Shown: positions 8,783-17,719, counted from the stretch's first letter. The stretch is 64,000 bases of DNA from Chthonomonas sp. (GCA_016788585.1 JAEURP010000026.1:1-64000), one strand, 5' to 3'. Numbers and translations: made by a program. The notes: generated by a model not told the origin, from the sequence alone.

Positions 8783-9631
8783 ATGGACAACTACCTGATC
8801 GACACAGGATTATATGGGCCCAAGCGAACTGCGGCCTATCTACTGTTGCGCGAGGGCAAGGCGACCATATTCGATACCGGGGCACGGAGCTCGGTACCTG
8901 CGATTCTCGCTCGCATGCAGGAGCTTGGAGTCTTGCCCGAGGATGTAACGCAGATTGTGTTAAGCCACGTTCATCTCGACCACGCAGGCGGCGCGGGGGC
9001 CCTAATGGAGGTCTGCCCGAATGCGACTTTGATCGTGCATCCCCGTGGGGCCAGACACATGATTGATCCGAGCAAGCTTGAGGCCAGCGCTCGGCAAGTC
9101 TATGGGGACCAGGCTTTCGAAGGCATCTTTGGGAGCCTTGTCCCGGTTCCCGCGGAGAGAGTGCGAGTCGTCGAGGACCGAGAGGAAATTGGTCCCTTCA
9201 AGTTCTATGACTCGCCTGGCCACGCCTATCACCACTTTGTGATGCACGATCGGGACACCAACGAGTTGTTTGCCGGCGACGCGTTCGGACTCGCCTATCC
9301 CGAGTTCGCATTCGCCATGCCGAGCACAAGCCCCACACAATTTGATCCCGAGGCTGCACTCGCCACCTACGAAAGCATCATGGCCCTGAACCCTAGTCGG
9401 ATCGCAATTGCGCACTTCGGCTACGTCCAGATTGAGTTGAGCCGACATCACCTCATGCTGAAATTGGGGATAGAGGAGCACGTCAGTGTTGCCAGGGAAT
9501 TTCACGAAGCAAACCTCATCGAAACCGCGCTGCTTGATCGTGCTCCAAAGGAATGCAAATCTGTGTTGGCTTTGGACATCCATATGAATGCGCTCGGGCT
9601 CGCCCATTGGGTTACTCAGGCTCCCCGGTAA
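8783..9631 (+). CDS. Metallo-beta-lactamase-fold hydrolase
   Basis: From the ATG at 8783 this is a 282-residue MBL-fold protein. The zinc ligands are in [10 protein letters not shown] (H62, H64, D66, H67), with further ligands in DSPGHAYHH and LFAGDAFG. The start was chosen because the reading frame is conserved in character only from here and because a TACAGT box lies 7 nt upstream; upstream frame codons lie inside the rhodanese gene. Substrate is unknown. Divergence from the rhodanese-sufE pair makes a persulfide or thiol-ester substrate tempting, but nothing in the sequence proves it. Confidence 0.88.
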   Translation: MDNYLIDTGLYGPKRTAAYLLLREGKATIFDTGARSSVPAILARMQELGVLPEDVTQIVLSHVHLDHAGGAGALMEVCPNATLIVHPRGARHMIDPSKLEASARQVYGDQAFEGIFGSLVPVPAERVRVVEDREEIGPFKFYDSPGHAYHHFVMHDRDTNELFAGDAFGLAYPEFAFAMPSTSPTQFDPEAALATYESIMALNPSRIAIAHFGYVQIELSRHHLMLKLGIEEHVSVAREFHEANLIETALLDRAPKECKSVLALDIHMNALGLAHWVTQAPR

Positions 9632-9642
9632 AATGGGAGCTT

Positions 9643-11040
9643 ATGGACTACCGGCGCGAGTATATTTCTGACCTTTTTGCCAAGGCGCCGGGGACGCAGG
9701 TGAGCGCGTTTGGTTGGGTCAAGACGCGCCGCGATAGCAAGGGCGTGACGTTTGTACAGCTTAGCGACGGTTCGTGCTTCAAAGATCTTCAGGTTGTAAT
9801 CGATGCTGGGGCTTTGCCAGACGATGAGCTCAAGCGGCTCACGACCGGGGCCAGTGTGCGCTTCGGCGGCGAGATTGTCGAGTCGCCAGCAGCTGGTCAG
9901 GCGGTCGAGCTGAAGGCGACTGAGGTCGAGGTCTTTGGCGATGCTGATCCGACCAACTATCCCCTTCAAAAGAAGGGCGCGACGATGGAGTTTCTTCGCG
10001 AGATCGCGCACTTGCGCGGTCGCGGCAACACCTTTGGCGCGGTTTGGCGGGTTCGTGCTCGAGCCAGCTATGCGATTCACAAGTTCTTTACAGAGCGTGG
10101 GTTCAAGAACATCCATACGCCGGTGATCACGGCGAGTGACTGCGAAGGCGCAGGCTCGATGTTTGCCGTTACTACCCTGCTGGAGCAGGGCCATCCGGAC
10201 TTCCCCGCAAAGCTGCGTCAAACCGATTTCAAGGAAGACTTCTTTGGCAAGCCAAGCTACCTGACGGTGAGCGGTCAGCTTGAGGCCGAGACACTCGCTC
10301 TTGGCTTGACTAATGTTTACACCTTTGGCCCGACCTTCCGTGCCGAGAACAGCAGCACCAGCCGACACCTCGCGGAGTTCTGGATGGTCGAGCCAGAGAT
10401 GGCTTTCTGTTCACTCGAGGGCGATATGAACCTTGCGGAGGAGTTCCTGAAGGTAGTTATCGCCGACATCATGGAGCACTGCGGGCCGGATATCGAGTTC
10501 TTCAACCAGCGCATCGAGCCAGAGCTGATCAAGACTTTGGAGCACGTTGTCAGTTCAGGTTTCGAGCGCATGACCTATACAGAAGCGATCAAGCACCTTG
10601 AGGGCAGCGGCGAGAGTTTCGAGTACCCGGTGAGTTGGGGCACCGACCTTCAGAGCGAGCACGAACGCTGGCTGACCGAGGTCAAGGTCGGTCGTCCGGT
10701 TATTCTCACCGACTATCCGAAAGATATCAAGGCCTTCTACATGCGCATGAACGATGACAACAAGACGGTTCGCGCGATGGACGTGCTCGCACCGCGCATT
10801 GGTGAGATCATCGGCGGCTCGCAGCGCGAAGAGCGCGAGGAAGTTCTCGAACGCCGGATCGTCGAGATGGGTCTACCGATCGAGGCGTACTGGTGGTATC
10901 TGGATCTGCGGCGATTTGGCTCGGTTCCTCATGCGGGGTTCGGGCTTGGATTCGAGCGTTTGCTCATGTATGTGACGGGTATGAAGAACATCCGAGACGT
11001 GATTCCCTATCACCGGACGCCAGGCAACGCGGAGTTTTAA
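9643..11040 (+). CDS. asnS: Asparaginyl-tRNA synthetase
   Basis: The 465-residue class II synthetase charges tRNA-Asn, and a tRNA-Asn is encoded at 29642. The N-terminal OB fold ([22 protein letters not shown]) binds the anticodon. Motif 2 is [21 protein letters not shown] and motif 3 is [15 protein letters not shown], ending with the AsnRS-specific [15 protein letters not shown]. Length equals the family norm. The ATG at 9643 is preferred over upstream in-frame codons inside the MBL gene. GGGAG lies 4-5 nt before it and TAAAAT (9629-9634, overlapping the MBL stop) 8 nt before it. Confidence 0.97.
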   Translation: MDYRREYISDLFAKAPGTQVSAFGWVKTRRDSKGVTFVQLSDGSCFKDLQVVIDAGALPDDELKRLTTGASVRFGGEIVESPAAGQAVELKATEVEVFGDADPTNYPLQKKGATMEFLREIAHLRGRGNTFGAVWRVRARASYAIHKFFTERGFKNIHTPVITASDCEGAGSMFAVTTLLEQGHPDFPAKLRQTDFKEDFFGKPSYLTVSGQLEAETLALGLTNVYTFGPTFRAENSSTSRHLAEFWMVEPEMAFCSLEGDMNLAEEFLKVVIADIMEHCGPDIEFFNQRIEPELIKTLEHVVSSGFERMTYTEAIKHLEGSGESFEYPVSWGTDLQSEHERWLTEVKVGRPVILTDYPKDIKAFYMRMNDDNKTVRAMDVLAPRIGEIIGGSQREEREEVLERRIVEMGLPIEAYWWYLDLRRFGSVPHAGFGLGFERLLMYVTGMKNIRDVIPYHRTPGNAEF

Positions 11041-11055
11041 CCCGTCAAAGTAAAA

Positions 11056-11082
11056 TTCGCCGCCAGATAATCTGGCGGCGAA
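11056..11082 (-). terminator. Rho-independent terminator, minus strand
   Basis: A perfect 12-13 bp stem (TTCGCCGCCAGAT against ATCTGGCGGCGAA) lies between asnS and the convergent YtxH-like gene. On the minus strand it is followed by TTTTACTTT, so it terminates the mnmA operon. On the plus strand it has no T-run. Confidence 0.8.
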
Positions 11083-11099
11083 ACTCAGAACCGAAAAGG

Positions 11100-11378
11100 T
11101 TACGCGCCGACTTCTTCGGCTTCGACGCCAGCAGTGAGTCGCTTTGCTCGCTGCTCGTGAACCCACTCAGAGGTCTTGTCCTTCAGTTCGCGAGCCTTGG
11201 TGCCAATCACTTTGGCCTTTTCCCCGGCTTCGCGAGCCTTACCAGCGATGTCTTCACGGAGTTCTTTGCCTTCCTTAGGGGCAAAAAGTAGGCCAGCGGT
11301 TGCGCCGACGATGGCGCCTAATCCAAATCCAGCCAAGAGATAAAGCAGGCTATTGCCGCCATGGTTATTGTCACTCAT
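11100..11378 (-). CDS. YtxH-like small membrane protein
   Basis: This 92-residue protein has a glycine-rich membrane segment (LLYLLAGFGLGAIVGATAGLL), then FAPKEGKELREDI and a charged amphipathic helix. That is the layout of the YtxH family, found in general-stress and envelope contexts of unknown mechanism. It starts in a 4-bp overlap with the end of the upstream gene and ends before a strong terminator, so it is the last gene of the operon vkor-dsbA, mnmA, coiled-coil protein, ytxH. Confidence 0.8.
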   Translation of the reverse strand: MSDNNHGGNSLLYLLAGFGLGAIVGATAGLLFAPKEGKELREDIAGKAREAGEKAKVIGTKARELKDKTSEWVHEQRAKRLTAGVEAEEVGA

Positions 11379-11788
11379 AGTACTTGTCCTTCTATTTCAT
11401 CCGCGTTACAGCGGTTAACTTTCCCTACGTCGCCCTTTGGCAGAGCGTTGCGGCGGGAACGCCGCTTTCTAAAGTATGCCTCAAAAGCGCGGAAACCGAG
11501 CATGGCGACGGGCACCCATTGTCCGCCGCCACTCTTTTGCAATAGCGCCGGTATGAGTTCGATTACACTTGCCGACCCAAGCGCACCGGCTCGGGGTCGA
11601 TGATCCATGGTCGCCAACTGCCTCTGACTCTCCTGCAAGCGATCTTCGACATCAGCTAGCTTATCCACCGTGTTGGACAAGCTTACGCTGAGGTCTTCCA
11701 TGGCCCGCATCAGCTTATTCAATGTAACAATGGCGTAGGCACCTAGAATAATGGCTAGGCCGCTCAAGATCAAAGCTAGTTCTTGCAA
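11375..11788 (-). CDS. Membrane-anchored coiled-coil protein (DUF948-like)
   Basis: This 137-residue protein has one N-terminal membrane helix (about 4-26), then a heptad-like helix (VSLSNTVDKLADVEDRLQES) and a basic C-terminal part. The layout resembles DUF948 proteins, which often neighbour YtxH proteins, but I could not verify the family. The start overlaps the end of mnmA by 13 bp and the stop overlaps ytxH by 4 bp, so translation is probably coupled. Confidence 0.7.
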   Translation of the reverse strand: MQELALILSGLAIILGAYAIVTLNKLMRAMEDLSVSLSNTVDKLADVEDRLQESQRQLATMDHRPRAGALGSASVIELIPALLQKSGGGQWVPVAMLGFRAFEAYFRKRRSRRNALPKGDVGKVNRCNADEIEGQVL

Positions 11789-12846
11789 ATCACACCTCCA
11801 GCAACGACCGTCTCACCCCGATAGGCGACGGCAAATTGGCCCGGGGTCACGGCACGGACCGGCTCCCGAAAGACAAGTTTGGGTTCGTTCCCGGCATAAA
11901 GTCTAGCCGGCTGCGCACTCATGTTATATCGGATCTTTGCATCGACTCGCTCCGATTCCTTGATTGGCTGTGACCAAAAAACGTCTTCGATTCTCACTTC
12001 ATTTTGCTCGAGTTCGCCCGCTTCACCAACAATCACGCGATTCTCCTTTGGCTCTAACTTCAGCACGAAAAGTGGACGCCCGGTTGCCACGCCAAGGCCC
12101 CGACGCTGACCAACTGTGAATCCGGCGACGCCTCCATGCTTCCCAATCACTTTGCCACTCGAGTCCACGAGATCGCCCTCCTCGAACACCTCTGGGCGCT
12201 CTTTGCGCAAGAACTCAGAGTAGCCGCCTGCCTCACTGACAAAGCAGATCTCCTGACTATCGGGCTTGTTCGCCACCGGTAGACCCATTTCGCGGGCCAC
12301 TTCACGAGTTTCAGTCTTGCTCGGCAGCTCGCCCAATGGGAACATCACTTGACCGAGAGTTGCTTGTTCGAGCATGTACAACACGTAGCTTTGGTCCTTA
12401 CCACCCCTACTTCGCAGTAAGCGATACCGATCAGTTTCTTTATCGTGGCGGATACGCGCATAGTGGCCCGTCGCCAGTTTGCGGCAACCTAGCTCACGCA
12501 TGGACTCTAATAGCGACTCAAATTTAACCTTCTTGTTGCACTGCACGCACGGGTTTGGTGTTCTTCCGGCTACGTACTCGTCGACGAAGTTTTGGATCAC
12601 CGTCTCGCGAAATCGATCCTTGAAATTCAAAACATAGTGCGGGATGTCGAGAACGCGGGCAACTCGGCGGGCGTCTTCGACGGCGCCGAGGGAGCAGCAG
12701 CCCGAATGCCTGGGATCAGTTTGTGACTCTTGCCAGATCTGCAGAGTAACCCCCACGACATCGTAGCCTCGCCGCTTGAGCAAGCCCGCCACTACGGCGC
12801 TATCGACGCCGCCAGACATGGCCACCAATACGGGCTCTTGCTTCAC
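11776..12846 (-). CDS. mnmA: tRNA-specific 2-thiouridylase MnmA
   Basis: MnmA puts sulfur on U34 of tRNA-Lys, -Glu and -Gln. This 356-residue protein has the ATP-binding PP-loop SGGVDS (11-16), the catalytic Cys C103 in TPNPCVQCNKK and the second catalytic Cys C201 in SQEICFVSE. Length is normal for the family. The start overlaps the vkor-dsbA stop by 4 bp. Being cotranscribed with a disulfide enzyme is unusual but could be incidental. Confidence 0.96.
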   Translation of the reverse strand: MKQEPVLVAMSGGVDSAVVAGLLKRRGYDVVGVTLQIWQESQTDPRHSGCCSLGAVEDARRVARVLDIPHYVLNFKDRFRETVIQNFVDEYVAGRTPNPCVQCNKKVKFESLLESMRELGCRKLATGHYARIRHDKETDRYRLLRSRGGKDQSYVLYMLEQATLGQVMFPLGELPSKTETREVAREMGLPVANKPDSQEICFVSEAGGYSEFLRKERPEVFEEGDLVDSSGKVIGKHGGVAGFTVGQRRGLGVATGRPLFVLKLEPKENRVIVGEAGELEQNEVRIEDVFWSQPIKESERVDAKIRYNMSAQPARLYAGNEPKLVFREPVRAVTPGQFAVAYRGETVVAGGVICKN

Positions 12847-13967
12847 TTCCCTTCCAGAATCTCCCGATAGGGACTCGACGTGAGCACTGCCTCCAATCTT
12901 GGGGCATCGAGAACTACCGGGTCCTTCTTGTCTATGTAAACGATGAAAGTTGGTGTCGTACCAATCTGAGCCTCTTCAAAGACCTTCATGCCTTGGTCGA
13001 GGTCGAGAAACATCTGGTCGTTAGAATCTTGGTACTTAGACTTCCAGTCATCGCCATCGAGCCCGAGTTTGTCGAGCAATTCCGCCAAGGTGATGTCGCT
13101 TCTCAATTGCTGCTCGGCACCCTGACTATACATCGCGTGAATGAACTCAAAGTACTTGCCCTTTTGACGCGCATACTCGCCAGCCAACGCCGCATTTAGC
13201 GCGTTTTCATGACCCGGCAACTGATATAGCGGAAGCGTGCGGTAGGCAATATTAATCCGATCTCCATAGCTGTCCTTTATGCTCCTCACAATGGGTGCCA
13301 TCGACCGACATTGTGGGCAGTAGAAGTCGGCAATCTCAACCAAAGTCACCCGCCCGGTTCCTGGTCCGTCAATGTAACTTGGGCTAGGAACGAGCCTTTC
13401 ATAGGCCAGCGCGCTGGTATTTGCCTGAGTCGGTGGGGCCAAGGCGGGTTGACCCTGCAGATTCGCTACTGCGATTCCAATGGCTCCTGCCATTGCAAAC
13501 GGCACTAGGACAGCGTCGAACATCGCAGGCTCGCCTTCGGGAGCCTTTGCCTTCTGTAAGAGCAAATGAAAGATAAAGGTGAGCGTCATTGTAATCGCCG
13601 AAGCAAAGCACCATTCACACTTCATCTGAAGCTTCTGCGTCAACATGGATACCAAGTAGAGCGACGTGAAGAAGCCGAAGCCAGAGACGTAGAGTCCGAG
13701 CTTGCTGGCCAATACTCCGTATTTGGGCCACGCGTAAGCCCTCATTGCAGCTAGCGCCAGCAAAACGGCATACCCAACAAAGCCATAGTAGGCTATTGGC
13801 TGACCCATCACTTTTGACTCAGCCCTCATAAACAGGGCTTCGCATTGATTGCCTGCACCACACGGCACCATCGTTGAGTTGAGATGGGCGTAGACCAGCG
13901 TGGTAGTGATAAAAAGGCCGATCGCCGCCAGGACGATCAAAATTCTGTTCACAAGGGTTACCGGCAT
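12843..13967 (-). CDS. VKOR-DsbA fusion, disulfide-forming membrane protein
   Basis: The first half (about 1-140) is a VKOR domain with several membrane helices, loop cysteines C36 and C42 and the redox pair C117-x-x-C120 (KCEWCFAS). The second half is a thioredoxin-fold DsbA-like domain with C217-P-Q-C220 (DFYCPQCRSM) and a GTTPTF cis-Pro loop. Such fusions oxidise protein thiols in the periplasm and pass electrons to quinone, replacing DsbA plus DsbB. It heads the operon; TATACT at 13976-13981 lies 8 nt before its ATG. Confidence 0.92.
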   Translation of the reverse strand: MPVTLVNRILIVLAAIGLFITTTLVYAHLNSTMVPCGAGNQCEALFMRAESKVMGQPIAYYGFVGYAVLLALAAMRAYAWPKYGVLASKLGLYVSGFGFFTSLYLVSMLTQKLQMKCEWCFASAITMTLTFIFHLLLQKAKAPEGEPAMFDAVLVPFAMAGAIGIAVANLQGQPALAPPTQANTSALAYERLVPSPSYIDGPGTGRVTLVEIADFYCPQCRSMAPIVRSIKDSYGDRINIAYRTLPLYQLPGHENALNAALAGEYARQKGKYFEFIHAMYSQGAEQQLRSDITLAELLDKLGLDGDDWKSKYQDSNDQMFLDLDQGMKVFEEAQIGTTPTFIVYIDKKDPVVLDAPRLEAVLTSSPYREILEGK

Positions 13968-13975
13968 TGCTTGAA

Positions 13976-13981
13976 AGTATA
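13976..13981 (-). promoter_or_regulatory. Leaderless-type -10 box of the vkor-dsbA operon
   Basis: TATACT on the minus strand lies 8 nt before the ATG at 13967, with no ribosome binding site in the gap. Confidence 0.45.
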
Positions 13982-14013
13982 GCTCCGATTAGGTTCAAAC
14001 TAGGACTGACGGG

Positions 14014-14019
14014 TATAGT
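14014..14019 (+). promoter_or_regulatory. Candidate -10 box of miaB
   Basis: TATAGT preceded by GGG. The first in-frame start-like codon, TTG at 14031, is 11 nt away and the conserved-length ATG is at 14088, so miaB has either a very short or a roughly 60-nt leader. Confidence 0.35.
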
Positions 14020-14087
14020 TCCCAACGGCCTTGGCTTCGTTGATTCGCACTGATTCGCTTATCCGACCAGCTCCCACGACTTTGGAG

Positions 14088-15413
14088 ATGGGAACGTATT
14101 TCGTGCAGACCTGGGGCTGCCAGATGAACGAAGAAGATAGCGAGCAGATCGCGCTCTATCTCGACGGGCTGGGGTTGCACGCGGCAGGGTCATATGAGTC
14201 GGCGCAGGTTGTGATCTTGAACACCTGCAGCGTTCGGAGAAAGCCTGAGGACAAGGCGTTTTCGTTCTTGGGGCAACTCGCTATTCGGAAGCAGAAGAAC
14301 CCAGAAATGATTATCGGGGTGGCTGGGTGCATGGCGCAATTGCGGTCGAGCGAGATTCGGCAACGAGCGCCGCACGTGAACTTTGTCGTTGGGACAGCGC
14401 AGATTTCCTTGGTGCCAGGGCTGGTCGAGGGGGCGCTTCAGGGACAAAGGTTTCAGCGGGAGATGGCGTTGCCGGAGAGGCGCGGTGCTGTTGTCACGGA
14501 TATTCCTTTGCGCGCGGTGAGTCGGTCGCCGAAGCTGAAGGCGTATGTGCCGATTCAGTACGGATGCGATAAGTTCTGCTCGTTTTGCATCGTGCCGACC
14601 ACGCGGGGGCGGGAGCGATCTCGACCGACGGCGGAGATTGTTGAGGAGGTCGCTGAGTTGTGTCGGAACGGGACGAAGGAAGTGACGTTGCTCGGTCAGA
14701 CGGTGAACTCCTACGGGAAGAACCTTGCTGAAGGGCGCGTTTCATTTGGGCAGCTACTTGAGCAATTGGACGAAGTCGAGGGTCTGGAGCGGATTCGCTT
14801 TACCTCGCCCTATCCGCGTGACTTTAAGACTGATTTGATAGAGGTCATTCGCGATCGGCCGAAGGTGATGGAGCACTTGCACATGCCTCTGCAGAGCGGT
14901 TCCGATGAGATTCTGCGGAAGATGAAGCGGCTTTACTCGACCGATGAGTTTCGGCAGATCGTAGCCGAGACCAGGGCGATGATGCCGAATGCTGGAATCA
15001 CGACGGATGTCATTGTGGGCTTCCCTGGTGAGACGGAGGAGCACTTTCAGCAAACCATGAAGTTTATGGCTGAGATGGAGTTTGATGGGGCGTACATGTT
15101 CCACTACTCGACCCGGCCCGGGACGCCGGCGGCGACGATGGAGCAAGTGCCGCACGACGTGAAAATGGATCGACTGCACCGACTCATGTCCCAGCAGGAT
15201 GAAATCACTCTTCGGCAAAATGAGACCCAGATCGGGTTGATTCATGAGGTTTTGGTCGAGGGCGAGTCGCCTCGTCAGGCGGGAATGCTAAAGGGGTATT
15301 CGCGGGAGTTTCGGATGGTGCATTTCCCTGGCGATGCTTCGCTGACTGGGCAATTGGTGAAGGTCCGCGGGGAATCGGCCCATCATTGGGGAATCGGCGG
15401 AACAGCGATCTAG
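14088..15413 (+). CDS. miaB: tRNA-2-methylthio-N6-dimethylallyladenosine synthase MiaB
   Basis: MiaB adds a methylthio group to i6A37 in tRNAs reading UNN codons. From ATG 14088 the protein has 441 residues. The N-terminal cluster ligands begin at C11 in FVQTWGCQMN, and the radical-SAM motif is C160-x3-C164-x2-C167 (GCDKFCSFCIVP), followed by a C-terminal TRAM domain. Starts are uncertain: a TTG at 14031 in the same frame would add 19 residues, but family members begin close to the FVQTWGC strand. It is divergent from the vkor-dsbA operon. Confidence 0.95.
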   Translation: MGTYFVQTWGCQMNEEDSEQIALYLDGLGLHAAGSYESAQVVILNTCSVRRKPEDKAFSFLGQLAIRKQKNPEMIIGVAGCMAQLRSSEIRQRAPHVNFVVGTAQISLVPGLVEGALQGQRFQREMALPERRGAVVTDIPLRAVSRSPKLKAYVPIQYGCDKFCSFCIVPTTRGRERSRPTAEIVEEVAELCRNGTKEVTLLGQTVNSYGKNLAEGRVSFGQLLEQLDEVEGLERIRFTSPYPRDFKTDLIEVIRDRPKVMEHLHMPLQSGSDEILRKMKRLYSTDEFRQIVAETRAMMPNAGITTDVIVGFPGETEEHFQQTMKFMAEMEFDGAYMFHYSTRPGTPAATMEQVPHDVKMDRLHRLMSQQDEITLRQNETQIGLIHEVLVEGESPRQAGMLKGYSREFRMVHFPGDASLTGQLVKVRGESAHHWGIGGTAI

Positions 15414-15422
15414 GCTACGCGG

Positions 15423-15428
15423 TACCCT
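15423..15428 (+). promoter_or_regulatory. Leaderless-type -10 box of ppa
   Basis: TACCCT preceded by GG lies 6 nt before the ATG at 15435. The identical GGTACCCT octamer precedes the esterase gene at 36039. Confidence 0.4.
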
Positions 15429-15434
15429 CTGGGC

Positions 15435-15941
15435 ATGCCTCCCAATATCCGCATTGGCGACAATGCCCCGGAAGTCTTCAACACGATCATCGAAATTCCG
15501 AGAGGCAGTACAAATAAGTACGAATGGGATCCAGAGTCCGGCTACTTCAAGCTTGACCGCGTGCTGTATTCACCGTTGTTTTATCCGTTTGATTACGGCT
15601 TTATTCCGCAGACGCACTACCTAGATGGTGACCCAATGGACGTGCTGGTGATGGTCTATCACCCGACGTTTTCGGGCTGCATCGTCGAGGCGCGGGCGAT
15701 TGGCGTTCTGGAGATGCGCGACGAGAAGGGGCCGGACGAGAAACTGCTTTGCGTGGCGACCAAGGACCCGCACTACGGGACGCGGAAGCATTACGAGGAC
15801 ATCAGCCCCCACACGCTGAAAGAGGTGATGCACTTCTTCCAGGTCTACAAGGACCTTGAAGAGAAGTTTGTTGAGGTCGTTGGCTGGCACGGGCCGGAAT
15901 TGGCGTTGGAACTGATCGAGAAGTATCGGACTGACCGGTGA
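15435..15941 (+). CDS. ppa: Inorganic pyrophosphatase (family I)
   Basis: The 168-residue enzyme hydrolyses pyrophosphate to phosphate and pulls biosynthetic reactions forward. It has EIPRGSTNKYEWD near the N-terminus and the metal-binding DGDPMDVLVM signature, as in soluble hexameric PPases. It follows miaB by 21 nt but has its own -10-like box 6 nt upstream and no ribosome binding site. The stop overlaps the next GTG start (GTGA). Confidence 0.96.
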   Translation: MPPNIRIGDNAPEVFNTIIEIPRGSTNKYEWDPESGYFKLDRVLYSPLFYPFDYGFIPQTHYLDGDPMDVLVMVYHPTFSGCIVEARAIGVLEMRDEKGPDEKLLCVATKDPHYGTRKHYEDISPHTLKEVMHFFQVYKDLEEKFVEVVGWHGPELALELIEKYRTDR

Positions 15942-16255
15942 AACTCTCTGGGCCTGCGATAATGGCCGTTGCTGGGCTGCTCGCTGGAGTACTGGCCGCC
16001 GCTACGATGCAGATCAAAGCAATTTCCATCGCATTGGGAGTCGTTGCGATTGGTCTGCTGGTAGGCGCTAGATTCTGCGCAGCCGGTAGAGATCGTTACT
16101 CTCTCTCAGCCTTGAACCGGCTGGAGGAGCAGATGGCATTTCACGAAGCCGACTCACTCGACACTTCATCGGCTGCCGAAATCGTTTGCCCGAACTGCTT
16201 CGAAGCATATGATGCGGCTCGTCCCGCCTGCCCGCGATGCGGGAAACTGACCTAA
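15938..16255 (+). CDS. Small membrane protein with C-terminal zinc ribbon
   Basis: This 105-residue protein from GTG 15938 has two hydrophobic segments (about 6-28 and 29-46) and ends in a zinc ribbon, CPNCFEAYDAARPACPRCGK. The GTG overlaps the ppa stop codon, so it is probably translationally coupled to ppa. No family name is recognised; similar short zinc-ribbon membrane proteins are widespread. It meets the M20 peptidase gene in a 4-bp tail-to-tail overlap (CTAA). Confidence 0.75.
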   Translation: MKLSGPAIMAVAGLLAGVLAAATMQIKAISIALGVVAIGLLVGARFCAAGRDRYSLSALNRLEEQMAFHEADSLDTSSAAEIVCPNCFEAYDAARPACPRCGKLT

Positions 16256-17637
16256 GCGTGCGCGAGTCGCCAAATGATGTGCGCATAGATTCGGCTCATC
16301 TTGAATAGGTGCTCGATCTTGAGGCGCTCATCGGTTTGGTGGGCTTCGCCGTCTCCTTGCCAACCAGTGCCAATGGCAACGCTGTTCGGGATGGCGCGCG
16401 CATAGGTGCCTCCTCCCATGACGCCAGGCTTCTTGCGCTCGCCGGTTTCCTCTTCGTAAACGTCACACACTGTTTTGACCAGCGGGTGATCGAGTGGGAA
16501 GTAGAGTGGCTTGCTGTCGTTGAACTTGTCAACGGAGTAGGGGCCGAGATCGGCTAGGAAGGCGTTGAGGCGGCTTTCGAGGTCTTCGCCCTTCCATGTG
16601 ACTGGGTAGCGGACATTGAAGGTCATTCGGAGCGAATCGCCATCGATGCCGATGATTCCGAGGTTGTTGGTGAGTTCGCTGATCTCGTCGCGGCCATCAA
16701 TGCCGAGGCCGCTGCCGCCGATGTGGGTGGTTTCGAATAGGTCTTCGTACTCCTTCTTCTGGTTTGCGGGCGAGATTTCCATGAGGAACCGCAGAATCCT
16801 GATGGCGGCATTGTCGCCACCCCATGGCCAGCTGCCGTGAGCGGCCTTGCCGGTTGCGGTGAGTTTAAGGTTCACACCGTCGAACTCGACATGGAGGTTC
16901 TTGTCCCATTGCTTGGCGAGTTTTTCTTCGATCTCGGGTCGGGCTTCGGCTGAGACTGTGGCTGTGCCTACCGCGGAGTCTATGACGATATTAGGGCGTT
17001 GGCCGCCAGTGAGGCCGGTCATGGTCAATCCACCGACGGGCATCTTGGCTAGGACTTCGAACGTGGCGATGCCCTTTTCGGCTTGGATGAGGGGCCAGCC
17101 AGCGTCGGGAGCAATGCCGTAGGTTGGCGCCTCTTCGGTCTGGACATAGCGTTCAATGCACTTAAAGCCCGACTCTTCATTGCATCCGAAGACGGTTCGG
17201 ATACGTGCGCCAACTTCCGGGGCGACCTCTTGAATGGCGCGAGCGGCAAAGAAAGCGGCAATCGTCGGGCCCTTATCGTCCGTGGCGCCGCGAGAATAGA
17301 CATAGCCATTGTCGATGGTCGCGCTGAACGGATCAAACTTCCAGCCTGGGCCGACGGGAACAACGTCTAGGTGGCCCAAGATGGTGACCAAGGTGTCGCC
17401 TTGGCCGAACTCGGCGTAGCCGCAGTATCCCTCAAGGTCGGTGGTCATCATGCCCCACTCGCTCGCCAGATTCAGCATCATGTCGAGCGCTCGGCGGTTT
17501 TCAATGCCAAAAGGAGCGTTGGGCTCAGCATCGGCCTCGATGGACGGGATGCGAAGAAGAGCTTGATACTGTTCGAGGAGTTCTGTCTCGTGGCTTCGTA
17601 GCCAGTCTTGGATCTTCGAGACGGTTGCGTCGGGCAT
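16252..17637 (-). CDS. M20 family metallopeptidase, PepV-like
   Basis: From ATG 17637 the protein has 461 residues. Zinc ligands are visible in LGHLDVVPVG, the GATDDKGP loop and GCNEESGFKC, with the lid/dimerisation domain between. The overall pattern is closest to the PepV dipeptidase group, which releases amino acids from short peptides in the cytosol. A longer frame exists upstream from a GTG at 17688, but TACACT at 17644-17649 lies exactly 6 nt before this ATG, matching the start pattern in this window, and the extra residues look non-conserved. Confidence 0.9.
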   Translation of the reverse strand: MPDATVSKIQDWLRSHETELLEQYQALLRIPSIEADAEPNAPFGIENRRALDMMLNLASEWGMMTTDLEGYCGYAEFGQGDTLVTILGHLDVVPVGPGWKFDPFSATIDNGYVYSRGATDDKGPTIAAFFAARAIQEVAPEVGARIRTVFGCNEESGFKCIERYVQTEEAPTYGIAPDAGWPLIQAEKGIATFEVLAKMPVGGLTMTGLTGGQRPNIVIDSAVGTATVSAEARPEIEEKLAKQWDKNLHVEFDGVNLKLTATGKAAHGSWPWGGDNAAIRILRFLMEISPANQKKEYEDLFETTHIGGSGLGIDGRDEISELTNNLGIIGIDGDSLRMTFNVRYPVTWKGEDLESRLNAFLADLGPYSVDKFNDSKPLYFPLDHPLVKTVCDVYEEETGERKKPGVMGGGTYARAIPNSVAIGTGWQGDGEAHQTDERLKIEHLFKMSRIYAHIIWRLAHA

Positions 17638-17643
17638 TTCTGA

Positions 17644-17649
17644 AGTGTA
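17644..17649 (-). promoter_or_regulatory. Leaderless-type -10 box of the M20 peptidase gene
   Basis: TACACT on the minus strand lies 6 nt before the ATG at 17637. It sits about 12 bp beyond the T-tract of the terminator at 17661-17719. Confidence 0.45.
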
Positions 17650-17660
17650 CTCAGGGGCCA

Positions 17661-17719
17661 CAAACAAAAAAGCGAGGCCCGTAGCCACTAATGGCGGCGG
17701 CGTGACCCGGGCACTCGCT
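17661..17719 (-). terminator. Strong minus-strand terminator with no gene behind it
   Basis: On the minus strand AGCGAGTGCCCG (17719-17708) pairs with CGGGCCTCGCT (17681-17671) with one bulged base. An inner hairpin GCCA/TGGC sits at 17684-17695, and TTTTTTGTTTG follows. This is a good intrinsic terminator. It stands between the M20 promoter and about 300 bp with no convincing coding sequence, so what it terminates is unknown. Confidence 0.65.

Noticed and set aside
9616-10368. Long minus-strand frame (250 codons) antisense to asnS
   Set aside because: It lies wholly inside the well-conserved asnS gene in an opposite frame and its translation has no recognisable domain. High-GC codon bias makes such shadows common.
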